NCBI RefSeq assembly: GCF_003399635.1
Contig: NZ_NBXB01000016.1
Span: forward strand, 1-64,000
Reading direction: 5' to 3'
From: Subtercola boreus
Lineage (GTDB): Bacteria > Actinomycetota > Actinomycetes > Actinomycetales > Microbacteriaceae
Length of the DNA: 64,000 bases
The notes below the pieces were generated by a model that did no database searches, was not told the DNA's origin, and saw nothing but the letters and a program-made list of their open reading frames with translations. The position numbers and the translations under genes are program-made. Every line of letters starts with the position of its first letter. The stretch's first letter is position 1. This document shows, piece by piece, positions 36,683 to 44,266 of this stretch.

Positions 36683-38887
36683 CTAGCCGGCCGACGGCCG
36701 GGTGGCTGGGATGATCGTCTGGATCGCACCCGTCATGCTGCTGAGGGAGGCAGCCACGGAGTGATCGGGGTCGGTGGTCTCGCGGCGATGGGCGCGGAGC
36801 ACCATCATCGACTTGGGCCAGACGGTGAGCACGTCGCCGGGCCGGGAGGGCGCCTCGTCTGTGGCCTGGCCCGCGGTGTCGATCACGACGTCCCACGCGG
36901 AACCGTACTCGGCCGCGGGTAGCGTGAACGCGACATCCGAGTCATCGGCGTTGAAATAGACGAGGAAGTTGACGTCGACCACCCGCTCACCGCGGTAGTC
37001 GCGGCCGCGGATGCCCTGCCCGTTGAGGAACACGCCGAGCGAACGGTGTAGCGGCGCATCCCACTCCTCCGGCTCCATCTCGAGCGCGTCGGGGTTCAGC
37101 CACACGATGTCGGGCAGCGGCTCGCCGCGCCCCCGCCTGACCGGCCGGCCGTCGAAGAAGCGCGAACGCCGGAACGTCGGGTGCTCCTTGCGGAGCCGCA
37201 TCAGCGCGGCGGTGAACTCGGTGAGGGGTTCGTCGGCGCGCTTCCAGTGCACCCACGAGATCTCGTTGTCCTGCGCGTAGGTGTTGTTGTTGCCGTTCTG
37301 GGTGCGGCCGAGTTCATCGCCGTGCAGCAGCATCGGCACGCCCTGGCTGAGCAGGAGAGTAGCAAGGAAGTTGCGCTGCTGGCGCGCGCGCAGGCTCCGG
37401 ATGGCCGTGTCGTCTGTGGGGCCCTCTGCGCCGCTGTTCCAGCTGCGGTTCGACGACTCCCCGTCGTTGCCGTTCTCGCCGTTGGCATCGTTGTGCTTCT
37501 CGTTGTACGACACGAGGTCGGCCAGCGTGAAACCGTCGTGGGCGGTGACGAAGTTGATCGAGGCGACGGGCCGGCGACCCGAGTGCTCGTACAGGTCGGC
37601 TGAGCCGGTGAAGCGCGAGGCGAACTCACCGAGCGTCGACGGCTCTCCGCGCCAGAAGTCGCGCACCGTGTCGCGGTACTTGCCGTTCCACTCCGACCAC
37701 TGGGGCGGGAAGTTGCCCACCTGGTAGCCGCCGGGGCCGACGTCCCAGGGCTCGGCGATCAGTTTCACCTGCGATACCACCGGATCCTGCTGCACGAGCT
37801 CGAAGAAGCTCGACAGGCGGTCGACGTCGTAGAACTCGCGGGCCAGGGTCGACGCGAGGTCGAAACGGAAGCCGTCGACATGCATCTCAGTCACCCAGTA
37901 GCGGAGCGAATCCATGATGAGCTGCAGGGAGTGCGGATGCCGCACGTTCAGGGTGTTGCCGGTGCCGGTGTAGTCCATGTAGTACCGCTTGTCATCGTCC
38001 ATGACCCGGTAGTACGCCTCGTTGTCGATGCCCCGGAAGGAGATCGTCGGGCCCAGATGGTTGCCCTCGGCGGTGTGGTTGTACACGACATCCAGAATCA
38101 CTTCGATGTTCGCCGCGTGCAAGGCCTTGACCATGCCCTTGAACTCCTGCACCTGCTGGCCGCGCTCGCCGGCCGAGGAATAGGAGCTGTGCGGGGCGAA
38201 GAACCCGATCGTGTTGTAGCCCCAGTAGTTCGAGAGGCCCTTGTCGAGCAGCGTCGAATCCTGCACGAACTGGTGCACGGGCATGAGCTCGAGCGAGGTG
38301 ATGCCGAGCTTCTGCAGGTGCTCGATGGTCGCCGGATGCGCGATGCCTGCGTAGGTGCCGCGCTGGTCCTTCGGGATCTCGTGGTTGAGCTCAGTGAGCC
38401 CCTTCACGTGCGCCTCGTAGATGATCGTGTCCTGGTAGGGCACCTTCAGCACGCGGTCGCCCGACCAGTCGAAGAACGGGTTGATCACGACGCCGAACAT
38501 CATGTGCTTGGCCGAATCGAGGTCGTTCTCGCTGTCGGGGTCACCGAAGTTGTACGAGAAGAGGGACTGGTCCCAGTCGATGGTGCCGCTCGTCGCCTTG
38601 GCGTACGGGTCGAGCAGGAGCTTGTTGGGGTTGAACCGCTGTCCGTTCGCCGGGTCGTAGGGCCCGTGCACGCGGTAGCCGTACCGCTGGCCCGGCTGCA
38701 CCTGGGGGAGGTAGCAGTGCCAGACGAAGGCATCGACTTCGTGCAGCAGCACGCGGGTCTCCGCTCCCTTCTCACCGAACAGGCAGAGCTCGACTTTCTC
38801 GGCACCCTCACTGAAGAGGGCGAAGTTGGTGCCGCTGCCGTCGAAGGTCGCCCCCAACGGATACGCGGATCCAGGCCAACTGTCCAC
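36683..38887 (-). CDS. glgX: Glycogen debranching enzyme
   Basis: Also called treX in this context: hydrolyses alpha-1,6 branches of glycogen to give linear dextrins for TreY. The 734-residue GH13_11 protein has an N-terminal CBM48-like domain beginning SAYPLGATFDGSGTNFALFS, the barrel with DGFRFDLASTLARE (nucleophile Asp) and LIAEPWDVGPGGYQVG (acid Glu), and NFVTAHDGFTLADLVSY. The GTG start at 38887 has GAGGAG about 7 bases upstream. It is the first of the three tre genes and may be read through from the upstream LLM gene (65-base gap). Confidence 0.95.
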   Translation of the reverse strand: MDSWPGSAYPLGATFDGSGTNFALFSEGAEKVELCLFGEKGAETRVLLHEVDAFVWHCYLPQVQPGQRYGYRVHGPYDPANGQRFNPNKLLLDPYAKATSGTIDWDQSLFSYNFGDPDSENDLDSAKHMMFGVVINPFFDWSGDRVLKVPYQDTIIYEAHVKGLTELNHEIPKDQRGTYAGIAHPATIEHLQKLGITSLELMPVHQFVQDSTLLDKGLSNYWGYNTIGFFAPHSSYSSAGERGQQVQEFKGMVKALHAANIEVILDVVYNHTAEGNHLGPTISFRGIDNEAYYRVMDDDKRYYMDYTGTGNTLNVRHPHSLQLIMDSLRYWVTEMHVDGFRFDLASTLAREFYDVDRLSSFFELVQQDPVVSQVKLIAEPWDVGPGGYQVGNFPPQWSEWNGKYRDTVRDFWRGEPSTLGEFASRFTGSADLYEHSGRRPVASINFVTAHDGFTLADLVSYNEKHNDANGENGNDGESSNRSWNSGAEGPTDDTAIRSLRARQQRNFLATLLLSQGVPMLLHGDELGRTQNGNNNTYAQDNEISWVHWKRADEPLTEFTAALMRLRKEHPTFRRSRFFDGRPVRRGRGEPLPDIVWLNPDALEMEPEEWDAPLHRSLGVFLNGQGIRGRDYRGERVVDVNFLVYFNADDSDVAFTLPAAEYGSAWDVVIDTAGQATDEAPSRPGDVLTVWPKSMMVLRAHRRETTDPDHSVAASLSSMTGAIQTIIPATRPSAG

Positions 38888-38952
38888 AGGAAACTCCTCA
38901 AAGATCGCACGGTCTTACGGCGCCCCGGGTGGGCGCTCGTCAGAGACCGGTC

Positions 38953-39876
38953 CTACTGTACGTGCGGCGTGATCTCGGCCGCGATGAATTCGAGCTGCTC
39001 CAGATCGTGCAGGTCGTTCACCTGGAGGTAGAGACGTTCTGCGCCCAACTGGGCGAGGCTGTTGATGCGGTCGACGGCTTCGGATGCCGTACCGGCGATG
39101 CCCGAGGCCCGCAGTTCTTCGGGGTCGCGGCCGATCGCTGTCGCGCGCTTGCGAAATTCCGCTTCGTCGGCACCCACCGCCACCACGAGGGCGGAGGAGT
39201 AGACCATGCTCGCCGGGTCGCGGTCGATCGCCTCGCAGGCGCTCCGCACCCGGTCGAACTGCGGGCCGACCTCGTCGAAGCCGGCGAAGGGCGTGTTGAA
39301 CTCGGTGGCGAAGCGGGCGGCGATGGCCGGGGTGCGACGGGGGCCGTTGCCGCCGACGATAACCGGCATCGGGCTCTGCACGGGCTTCGGCAGGGCAGGG
39401 GAGTCGACGAGGCGGTAGTGCTCGCCCTCGAACGAGTACTTCTCGCCCACCGGGGTGCGATAGAGGCCTTCGATGATCTCGAGCTGCTCCTCGAGCATCC
39501 CGAACCGCTTCGCCGGAAAAGGGATGCCGTATGCCAGGTGCTCGGCCTCGAACCAGCCGGTGCCGAGGCCGAGTTCTGCTCGGCCTCCTGACATCTGGTC
39601 GACCTGGGCGACCTGGATCGCGAGGATGCCCGGGTGCCGGTAGGTGACGCTCGAGACGAGGGTGCCCAGCTTGATGCGGCTGGTCTCCCTGGCGAGGCCG
39701 GCAAGGGTGGTCCAGGCGTCACTCGGGCCGGGGAGGCCGTCGCTGTCGCCCATCGCCAGGTAGTGGTCGGAGCGGAAGAACGCGTCGAAGCCCAGCCGCT
39801 CGGTCGCCTGAGCAACGGCGAGAAGGTCGTCATAGCTGGCGCCCTGCTGTGGCTCTGTGAAGATTCGCAACTGCAT
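38953..39876 (-). CDS. LLM-class (luciferase-like) F420-dependent oxidoreductase
   Basis: A 307-residue TIM-barrel oxidoreductase. It opens QLRIFTEPQQGASYDDLLA and has SDHYLAMG near residue 36 and the cofactor-contacting IKLGTLVSSVTYRHPGILA near 68-86, then the GRAELGLGTGWFEAEH signature. In actinobacteria most such proteins use F420 rather than FMN; the substrate is unknown. The start is the ATG at 39876, with an AAAACT hexamer 6 bases upstream as a weak -10. It lies upstream of, and on the same strand as, the trehalose genes, but no functional link is implied. Confidence 0.87.
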   Translation of the reverse strand: MQLRIFTEPQQGASYDDLLAVAQATERLGFDAFFRSDHYLAMGDSDGLPGPSDAWTTLAGLARETSRIKLGTLVSSVTYRHPGILAIQVAQVDQMSGGRAELGLGTGWFEAEHLAYGIPFPAKRFGMLEEQLEIIEGLYRTPVGEKYSFEGEHYRLVDSPALPKPVQSPMPVIVGGNGPRRTPAIAARFATEFNTPFAGFDEVGPQFDRVRSACEAIDRDPASMVYSSALVVAVGADEAEFRKRATAIGRDPEELRASGIAGTASEAVDRINSLAQLGAERLYLQVNDLHDLEQLEFIAAEITPHVQ

Positions 39877-39946
39877 GGCCCCAGTTTTTCACACTTCTCG
39901 GTGCGAGCCGGGCGATCACCCCTCAGGGCCATGTCGCTGTCTGCGG

Positions 39947-40336
39947 CTACGCTGCCTGGCGGATGCGCACCCGGTGCCACCGTTCGGGGGCGGTTCCGAA
40001 GCCGACACGGATGCGGTCCTCCTTCAGCGGATGCGCTCCGTCATAGAGAACGGTCACCCCGCCGCCGGCGCCCGAGAGCTTGAACGTGGCGGCGCCGGAA
40101 CGCGGAACGAGGCTGCGGGCCGCGCCATCCGCCGACGTGAACGAGATGATCGTGACGGTCGACGTCAGCCGCGAGATCAGCCCGGCCGACATCGGAGGCG
40201 CGACCGTGACCGCCTGGCCCGGCGCGCGGGTGCCCTTCCGCAGCAGCCACGTCTCGGTCATGTGCCGGTGCGCGCGCACGGCGAGGAACAACCCTGCGAT
40301 CACGATCAGCACGGCAAGAACGATGAGTACCTGCAT
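39947..40336 (-). CDS. Single-pass membrane protein, function unknown
   Basis: A 129-residue protein with one N-terminal membrane helix (VLIVLAVLIVIAGLFLAV) and a basic, beta-rich remainder that could be a small SH3/PH-like fold on the inner face. The topology resembles DUF3592-type proteins, but I do not recognise it. TAGTGT lies 8 bases before the ATG. It is divergent from the TPP riboswitch transcript, and both promoters fit in the 30-base gap around 40340-40365. Confidence 0.65.
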   Translation of the reverse strand: MQVLIVLAVLIVIAGLFLAVRAHRHMTETWLLRKGTRAPGQAVTVAPPMSAGLISRLTSTVTIISFTSADGAARSLVPRSGAATFKLSGAGGGVTVLYDGAHPLKEDRIRVGFGTAPERWHRVRIRQAA

Positions 40337-40365
40337 GGAACCTCACACTATGGGATACTTGCCGT

Positions 40366-40455
40366 AACACGGGAGTCCGGTGAGCCGGGCTGAGAGGAAG
40401 GTTCTCAACCTTCGACCGTCGAACCTGATCTGGATCATGCCAGCGCAGGGAGGAC
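40366..40455 (+). ncRNA. TPP riboswitch (THI element)
   Basis: The aptamer is recognised from GCTGAGA at 40389-40395, the pyrimidine-sensing T-loop, and ACCTGATC at 40423-40430 with CAGCGCAGGGA at 40441-40451, the pyrophosphate-sensing helices. It precedes ykoE by about 118 bases, which hold no T-run, so control is more likely at translation initiation than by termination. When thiamine pyrophosphate is bound, uptake of thiamine or its HMP precursor should be shut down. A GATACT hexamer at 40355-40360 may be part of the promoter. Confidence 0.93.
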
Positions 40456-40573
40456 AATCTCTCGAGCCGTCGTTGTGCTGACTGAAACAGGCGTCCTGCC
40501 CGTGGGAGTTTCCGCTCGCGGCGTCTCACAACCCGTGCCCTACACAATTCGTATCGACGAAAGGGCACGACAA

Positions 40574-41218
40574 GTGCACGCGACAACCTCAACCCTCAAG
40601 ACCTCCTCTTCTTCCCCAGCGTCTCCGGCCGGGGGTGGGCGCTTCCGCTGGCGGGTGGTCGACATCATCGTCGCCAGCGTCGTCGGTGTGGCCGCCGGCC
40701 TCATCTTCTGGGCGTGGGGGCTCGCCTACAACCCCGTGACCACTCCGTTGAGCGCGGCGCTGCCGGGGCTCCAGGGGCTGTTCAATGGCGGCTGGCTGTT
40801 CGCCGGCGTGCTCGGGGGGTTGATCATCCGGAAGCCCGGCGCTGCTCTCTACACCGAGCTCGTCGCCGCCATCGTGTCTGCTCTGATCGGAACGCAGTGG
40901 GGCATCACGACGCTCGTCTCTGGGGCGATCCAGGGAATCGGCGCGGAGATCGTCTTCGCGCTGTTCCTGTACTCGAGCTACCGCATCTGGGTGGCGCTGC
41001 TCGCGGGAGTGGGAGCGGGCATCGCGCTCTCGATCACCGACCTCACGCTGTCGTACCCGGGGTCGGACACCCCGTTCATCCTGATCTATTCGGCGACGTC
41101 GATCGTGTCGGGCATCGTTCTCGCGGGGCTGCTGTCGTGGCTGGCGATGCGCGGCATCGCGGCGACCGGAGCGCTGAACCGATTCGCGGCCGGACGCGAG
41201 TCTCGGGCGCTGGTCTGA
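40574..41218 (+). CDS. ykoE: ECF transporter substrate-binding (S) component YkoE, thiamine/HMP
   Basis: A 214-residue membrane protein with about five helices; the conserved IIRKPGAALYTELVAAI and SGAIQGIGAEIVFALF match YkoE, the S component that binds thiamine or hydroxymethylpyrimidine. The TPP riboswitch upstream supports a thiamine-pathway substrate. I chose the GTG at 40574, with AAAGGG upstream, giving a basic N-terminal tail before the first helix; the frame is open to 40475. Transporter genes ykoD and ykoC follow. The gap to ykoD is 151 bases and contains a long hairpin. Confidence 0.9.
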   Translation: MHATTSTLKTSSSSPASPAGGGRFRWRVVDIIVASVVGVAAGLIFWAWGLAYNPVTTPLSAALPGLQGLFNGGWLFAGVLGGLIIRKPGAALYTELVAAIVSALIGTQWGITTLVSGAIQGIGAEIVFALFLYSSYRIWVALLAGVGAGIALSITDLTLSYPGSDTPFILIYSATSIVSGIVLAGLLSWLAMRGIAATGALNRFAAGRESRALV

Positions 41219-41273
41219 GCGCCGCACCCCGCGTGTCGCGTGCGCCCGCGCTCCGCGCGTCGCGCGCCCGTCG

Positions 41274-41359
41274 GTTTTCTCGCGAGAACGACACATCCGG
41301 CCGAGAGCGACAGGTAGACGTGTCGGTCTCGGTGCGAGGTGGCGTTCTCGCGAGCAAAC
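41274..41359. repeat. 86-base nested inverted repeat inside the ykoEDC operon
   Basis: Outer arms 41274-41292 and 41341-41359 match at 17 of 19 positions and contain CTCGCGAGAACG. Inner arms CGAGAGCGACA and TGTCGGTCTCG pair with one mismatch. The right end reads GAGCAAACGG, like the CAAACAG flank of family A. It could attenuate transcription between the S component and the ATPase, or be a mobile palindrome. Confidence 0.75.
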
Positions 41360-41369
41360 GGGCAGGCAC

Positions 41370-42992
41370 GTGAGCGGCGGCGCGTCGCGGCGCGCGGGCG
41401 GTGCGACGGTGTCGGCGCGGGGATGGGGGTGGCGACACGCCGGGCGGCGGGCCTGGGCCGTCGACGGGCTCGACCTCGAGATCGCGGCGGGGGAGCGGGT
41501 GCTGCTGCTCGGTGCCTCCGGGGCCGGCAAGTCGACGCTCATCAGCGCCCTCGCGGGGGTGCTCGGCGCCGCCGACGAGGGAGAGGAACGCGGGTCGCTG
41601 CTCGTCGGCGGCACGCGGCCCCAGGATGCCCGAGGCCGCGTCGGGCTGCTGCTCCAGGACCCGGACTCCCAGGTGTTGCTCGCGCGGGTCGGCGACGATG
41701 TCGCCTTCGGCTGCGAGAACCTCGGCGTGCCACGGGAGGAGATCTGGCGGCGGGTCGGTTCCGCGCTCGACGCCGTCGGGCTCCACCTTCCCCTCTCCCA
41801 CCCCTCCTCGTCACTCTCGGGTGGACAGAAGCAGCGGCTGGCGCTCGCCGGGGTGCTCGCGATGCAGCCCGGGCTCCTGCTGCTCGACGAACCCACGGCG
41901 AATCTCGACCCGGCCGGCGTCGAGGAAGTGCGGGATGCCGTTGCCCGCGTGCTCGCGCACTCGGAGGCGACGTTCGTGGTCATCGAACACCGCGTCGCGG
42001 TCTGGCGGCACGTGGTGAACCGCGTGGTCGTGCTCGCGTCCGGCGGCGGCGTGCTGGCCGACGGCCCGCCCGATGAGGTACTCGCCGCGCGTGGTGCGGA
42101 GCTCGCGGCATCCGGAGTCTGGGTGCCCGGCTTCCCGCCCGCCCGCCCGCCACGTGCCGCCCGCGCTGCCCGCCCGCCACGCACCACCCGCATCGCGACG
42201 GGCGCGGCAGACCGAACGGGCGGCCCTGCTCGAAACCTCGCCGCTATCTGCGACGGTCTGGCGGAGGGCCGCCGATTCGACGATCCCGATCCCGATGGTG
42301 TCGACGCGCCACTGCTTCGCGCACGCGACCTCGCCGTTACGCGGGTGAAGGGCGGCCCACCCGTCGCGACCGGCCTCAAGCTCGACATCGATCCCGGATT
42401 CGCGACAGTCGTCACCGGACCGAACGGCGCCGGCAAATCGACGCTCGCCCTCACTCTCGCAGGCCTCATCCCACCCGCCGGCGGTGACCTCGTCGCGAGC
42501 GACGACTTTGCAGCAGGAGCTGGACCCGAACCCATCCGCTGGAGGTCGCGCGAGCTCCTCACCCGCATCGGAACGGTCTTCCAGGATCCCGAGCACCAGT
42601 TCCTCGCCAGCACCCTCCGCAAAGAGCTCGCCGTCGGCCCCGCCGCCCTCAGGCTCCCGCAGCGCGAGATCGTCGAACGGGTCGACGAACTCCTTGCCCG
42701 CCTCCGCCTCACAGCGCTCGCGGAGGCCAACCCGTTCACTCTCTCGGGCGGCGAGAAGCGCCGCCTCTCCGTCGCCACCGCCCTCGCCACCCGCCCCGCA
42801 CTCCTCGTGCTCGACGAACCCACCTTCGGCCAGGATTCCCGCACCTGGGCCGAACTCGTCGCCCTCCTCGCCGAACTGCTCGACTCCGGAACCGCCCTCG
42901 TCGCCGTCACGCACGACGCCGACTTCGTCGACGCGCTGGCCGACCGCGAGTTCCGGATGCCCGGGGCTCCGGTTCCGGGTGGTGCATCGTGA
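41370..42992 (+). CDS. ykoD: ECF transporter ATPase with two fused ABC domains (YkoD)
   Basis: A 540-residue ATPase that powers the YkoEDC importer. Domain 1: GASGAGKST near residue 50, SLSGGQKQRLALAGVLA, LLLDEPTANLDP. Domain 2: GPNGAGKST near 352, TLSGGEKRRLSVATALA, LLVLDEPTFGQD. An Ala/Arg/Pro-rich linker of about 30 residues joins them. YkoD is likewise a fusion in Bacillus. The GTG start at 41370 follows the long hairpin. The last codons contain a 17-base sequence repeated again 53 bases further on at the ykoC start. Confidence 0.92.
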   Translation: MSGGASRRAGGATVSARGWGWRHAGRRAWAVDGLDLEIAAGERVLLLGASGAGKSTLISALAGVLGAADEGEERGSLLVGGTRPQDARGRVGLLLQDPDSQVLLARVGDDVAFGCENLGVPREEIWRRVGSALDAVGLHLPLSHPSSSLSGGQKQRLALAGVLAMQPGLLLLDEPTANLDPAGVEEVRDAVARVLAHSEATFVVIEHRVAVWRHVVNRVVVLASGGGVLADGPPDEVLAARGAELAASGVWVPGFPPARPPRAARAARPPRTTRIATGAADRTGGPARNLAAICDGLAEGRRFDDPDPDGVDAPLLRARDLAVTRVKGGPPVATGLKLDIDPGFATVVTGPNGAGKSTLALTLAGLIPPAGGDLVASDDFAAGAGPEPIRWRSRELLTRIGTVFQDPEHQFLASTLRKELAVGPAALRLPQREIVERVDELLARLRLTALAEANPFTLSGGEKRRLSVATALATRPALLVLDEPTFGQDSRTWAELVALLAELLDSGTALVAVTHDADFVDALADREFRMPGAPVPGGAS

Positions 42993-43017
42993 ACGCCCGA
43001 GAGTTCCGGATGCCCGG
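42948..43017 (+). repeat. 17-base direct repeat at the ykoD/ykoC junction
   Basis: GAGTTCCGGATGCCCGG occurs at 42948-42964 (last codons of ykoD) and again at 43001-43017 (after its stop). The spacing suggests a local duplication around the gene border, which may explain why the ykoC start is hard to place. Confidence 0.8.
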
Positions 43018-43065
43018 CCCAGCTGGCCCCGCCTCGGCGACCTGCACGGCACGGCGCACCGCAGC

Positions 43066-43854
43066 ATGAGCATCCTGAACCCGGTGCGCGGCACGCAGGC
43101 CGTCTACGCGATCAACCCGGTCGCCAAACTCGTCGCGGCCCTCCTGCTCAGCCTCACCCTCGTGCTCTCGATCGACTGGGTCTCGGCCGGTGTCGCCCTC
43201 GTGCTCGAGGCGGTGCTGTTCTTCTGGGCCGGGCTCGGGTTCCGCACCTTCCTCCTCCGCACGCTGCCCGTGCTGATCGCCTCGCCCGCCGCCGCGCTCA
43301 CCACGCTGCTCTACGGACGCCCGTCGGGCCACGTCTACCTGCAGTTCGCGCTGGTGAATGTCACCGACGGGTCCATCGAGCTCGCCGTGGCGACCGGGCT
43401 CCGGGTGCTCGCCATCGGACTGCCCGCGATCGTGCTGTTCGTGACGATCGATCCGACCGACCTCGCCGACGGCCTCGCGCAGGTGCTGCATCTGCCCAGC
43501 CGCTTCGTGCTCGGCGGGCTGGCGGGGCTCCGGCTCGTCGGTCTGTTCGTCGAGGACTGGCGCTCGCTCGAACTGGCCCGGCGCGCCCGGGGCGTCGGAG
43601 ACTCCGGGCGCTTCCGGCGTTTCTTCAGCCAGGGCTTTGCGCTGCTCGTGCTCTCGATCCGCCGCGGCAGCAAGCTCGCGACGGCCATGGAGGCGCGGGG
43701 ATTCGGGTCGCCCGGCGAGCGGACCTACGCCCGGGCATCCGTCATGGGCTGGCGGGAAGGTGTGCTCATCGCCCTGGCCGTCGTCGTGGCGCTGGCGGCA
43801 GTGGTGGTGTCCGTGTCAACCGGATACTGGAATTTCATCGGCAGCCAGAGCTGA
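43066..43854 (+). CDS. ykoC: ECF transporter T component YkoC
   Basis: A 262-residue membrane protein, CbiQ/T-component family, which couples the two ATPase domains to the S component. Helices flank VSAGVALVLEAVLFF, and the two coupling motifs are SLELARRARGVGDSG and KLATAMEARGFGS (Ala-Arg-Gly pattern). The ATG at 43066 fits the family start (NPVRGTQAVYAINPVAKLV). An in-frame GTG at 42982 would overlap ykoD and add 28 residues, but those come from the duplicated junction. No good ribosome-binding site is seen before 43066. Confidence 0.87.
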   Translation: MSILNPVRGTQAVYAINPVAKLVAALLLSLTLVLSIDWVSAGVALVLEAVLFFWAGLGFRTFLLRTLPVLIASPAAALTTLLYGRPSGHVYLQFALVNVTDGSIELAVATGLRVLAIGLPAIVLFVTIDPTDLADGLAQVLHLPSRFVLGGLAGLRLVGLFVEDWRSLELARRARGVGDSGRFRRFFSQGFALLVLSIRRGSKLATAMEARGFGSPGERTYARASVMGWREGVLIALAVVVALAAVVVSVSTGYWNFIGSQS

Positions 43855-43867
43855 CCGCTGCGCCCGG

Positions 43868-43873
43868 TACGGT
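43868..43873 (+). promoter_or_regulatory. -10 element of the 93-residue ORF (leaderless)
   Basis: TACGGT followed by 6 bases and the ATG at 43880. Confidence 0.5.
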
Positions 43874-43879
43874 GGGAGC

Positions 43880-44161
43880 ATGACTGATGCAACACAGACC
43901 CCGAACTCCTATGTCGTCGAGTACACCGACGGCCCCCTCGTCGGCCAGACCGACACGCGTATCTTCGTCGGCGGAGAGTACGACAAGACGTTCGGCGTGA
44001 TCGCCCTCGTCGACGGCATCGAAGCGAACTTCGAATACCACGCGACCGGCACCCGCGAACTGAACGGCCAGACCCACGTCACGTACTCGTTCGACGCTGC
44101 GAACAGCGACTCCCCGGTCAGCGACGAAGACGGCGTGGAGCCCGGCGAGGCACTCGTCTGA
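43880..44161 (+). CDS. Small conserved acidic protein, function unknown
   Basis: A 93-residue, beta-rich acidic protein (YVVEYTDGPLVGQTDTRIF, then EFEYHATGTREL-like segment, ending in a very acidic tail EDGVEPGE). From memory, similar short proteins occur across Microbacteriaceae, but I cannot name a family. It begins 26 bases after ykoC and has its own predicted leaderless promoter, so it need not belong to the transporter operon. Confidence 0.65.
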   Translation: MTDATQTPNSYVVEYTDGPLVGQTDTRIFVGGEYDKTFGVIALVDGIEANFEYHATGTRELNGQTHVTYSFDAANSDSPVSDEDGVEPGEALV

Positions 44162-44183
44162 CCTCTCGCCCTGCCGCCACCAT

Positions 44184-44240
44184 GGAATGCGCTGAGCCGA
44201 TCCTCACCCGTCTGGGCCACAGTTTCGCTGGGCGCATTCC
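44184..44240. repeat. Inverted repeat between convergent genes
   Basis: GGAATGCGCTGAGC (44184-44197) and GCTGGGCGCATTCC (44227-44240) match at 12 of 14 positions around a 29-base centre. There is no T-run. It sits between the 93-residue ORF and the convergent carboxypeptidase-like gene. Confidence 0.75.
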
Positions 44241-44266
44241 TACAGTCGGGTCAGCAGCGCTGGAGA

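Noticed and set aside
35068-36714. 548-residue plus-strand frame opposite treY
   Set aside because: Shadow frame of a clear GH13 gene; composition is Arg/Val/Gly-rich with no motif, as expected from high GC.
43066-43854. ykoC starting at the in-frame GTG 42982
   Set aside because: It would add residues read from the duplicated junction and overlap ykoD; family homology starts near 43066.
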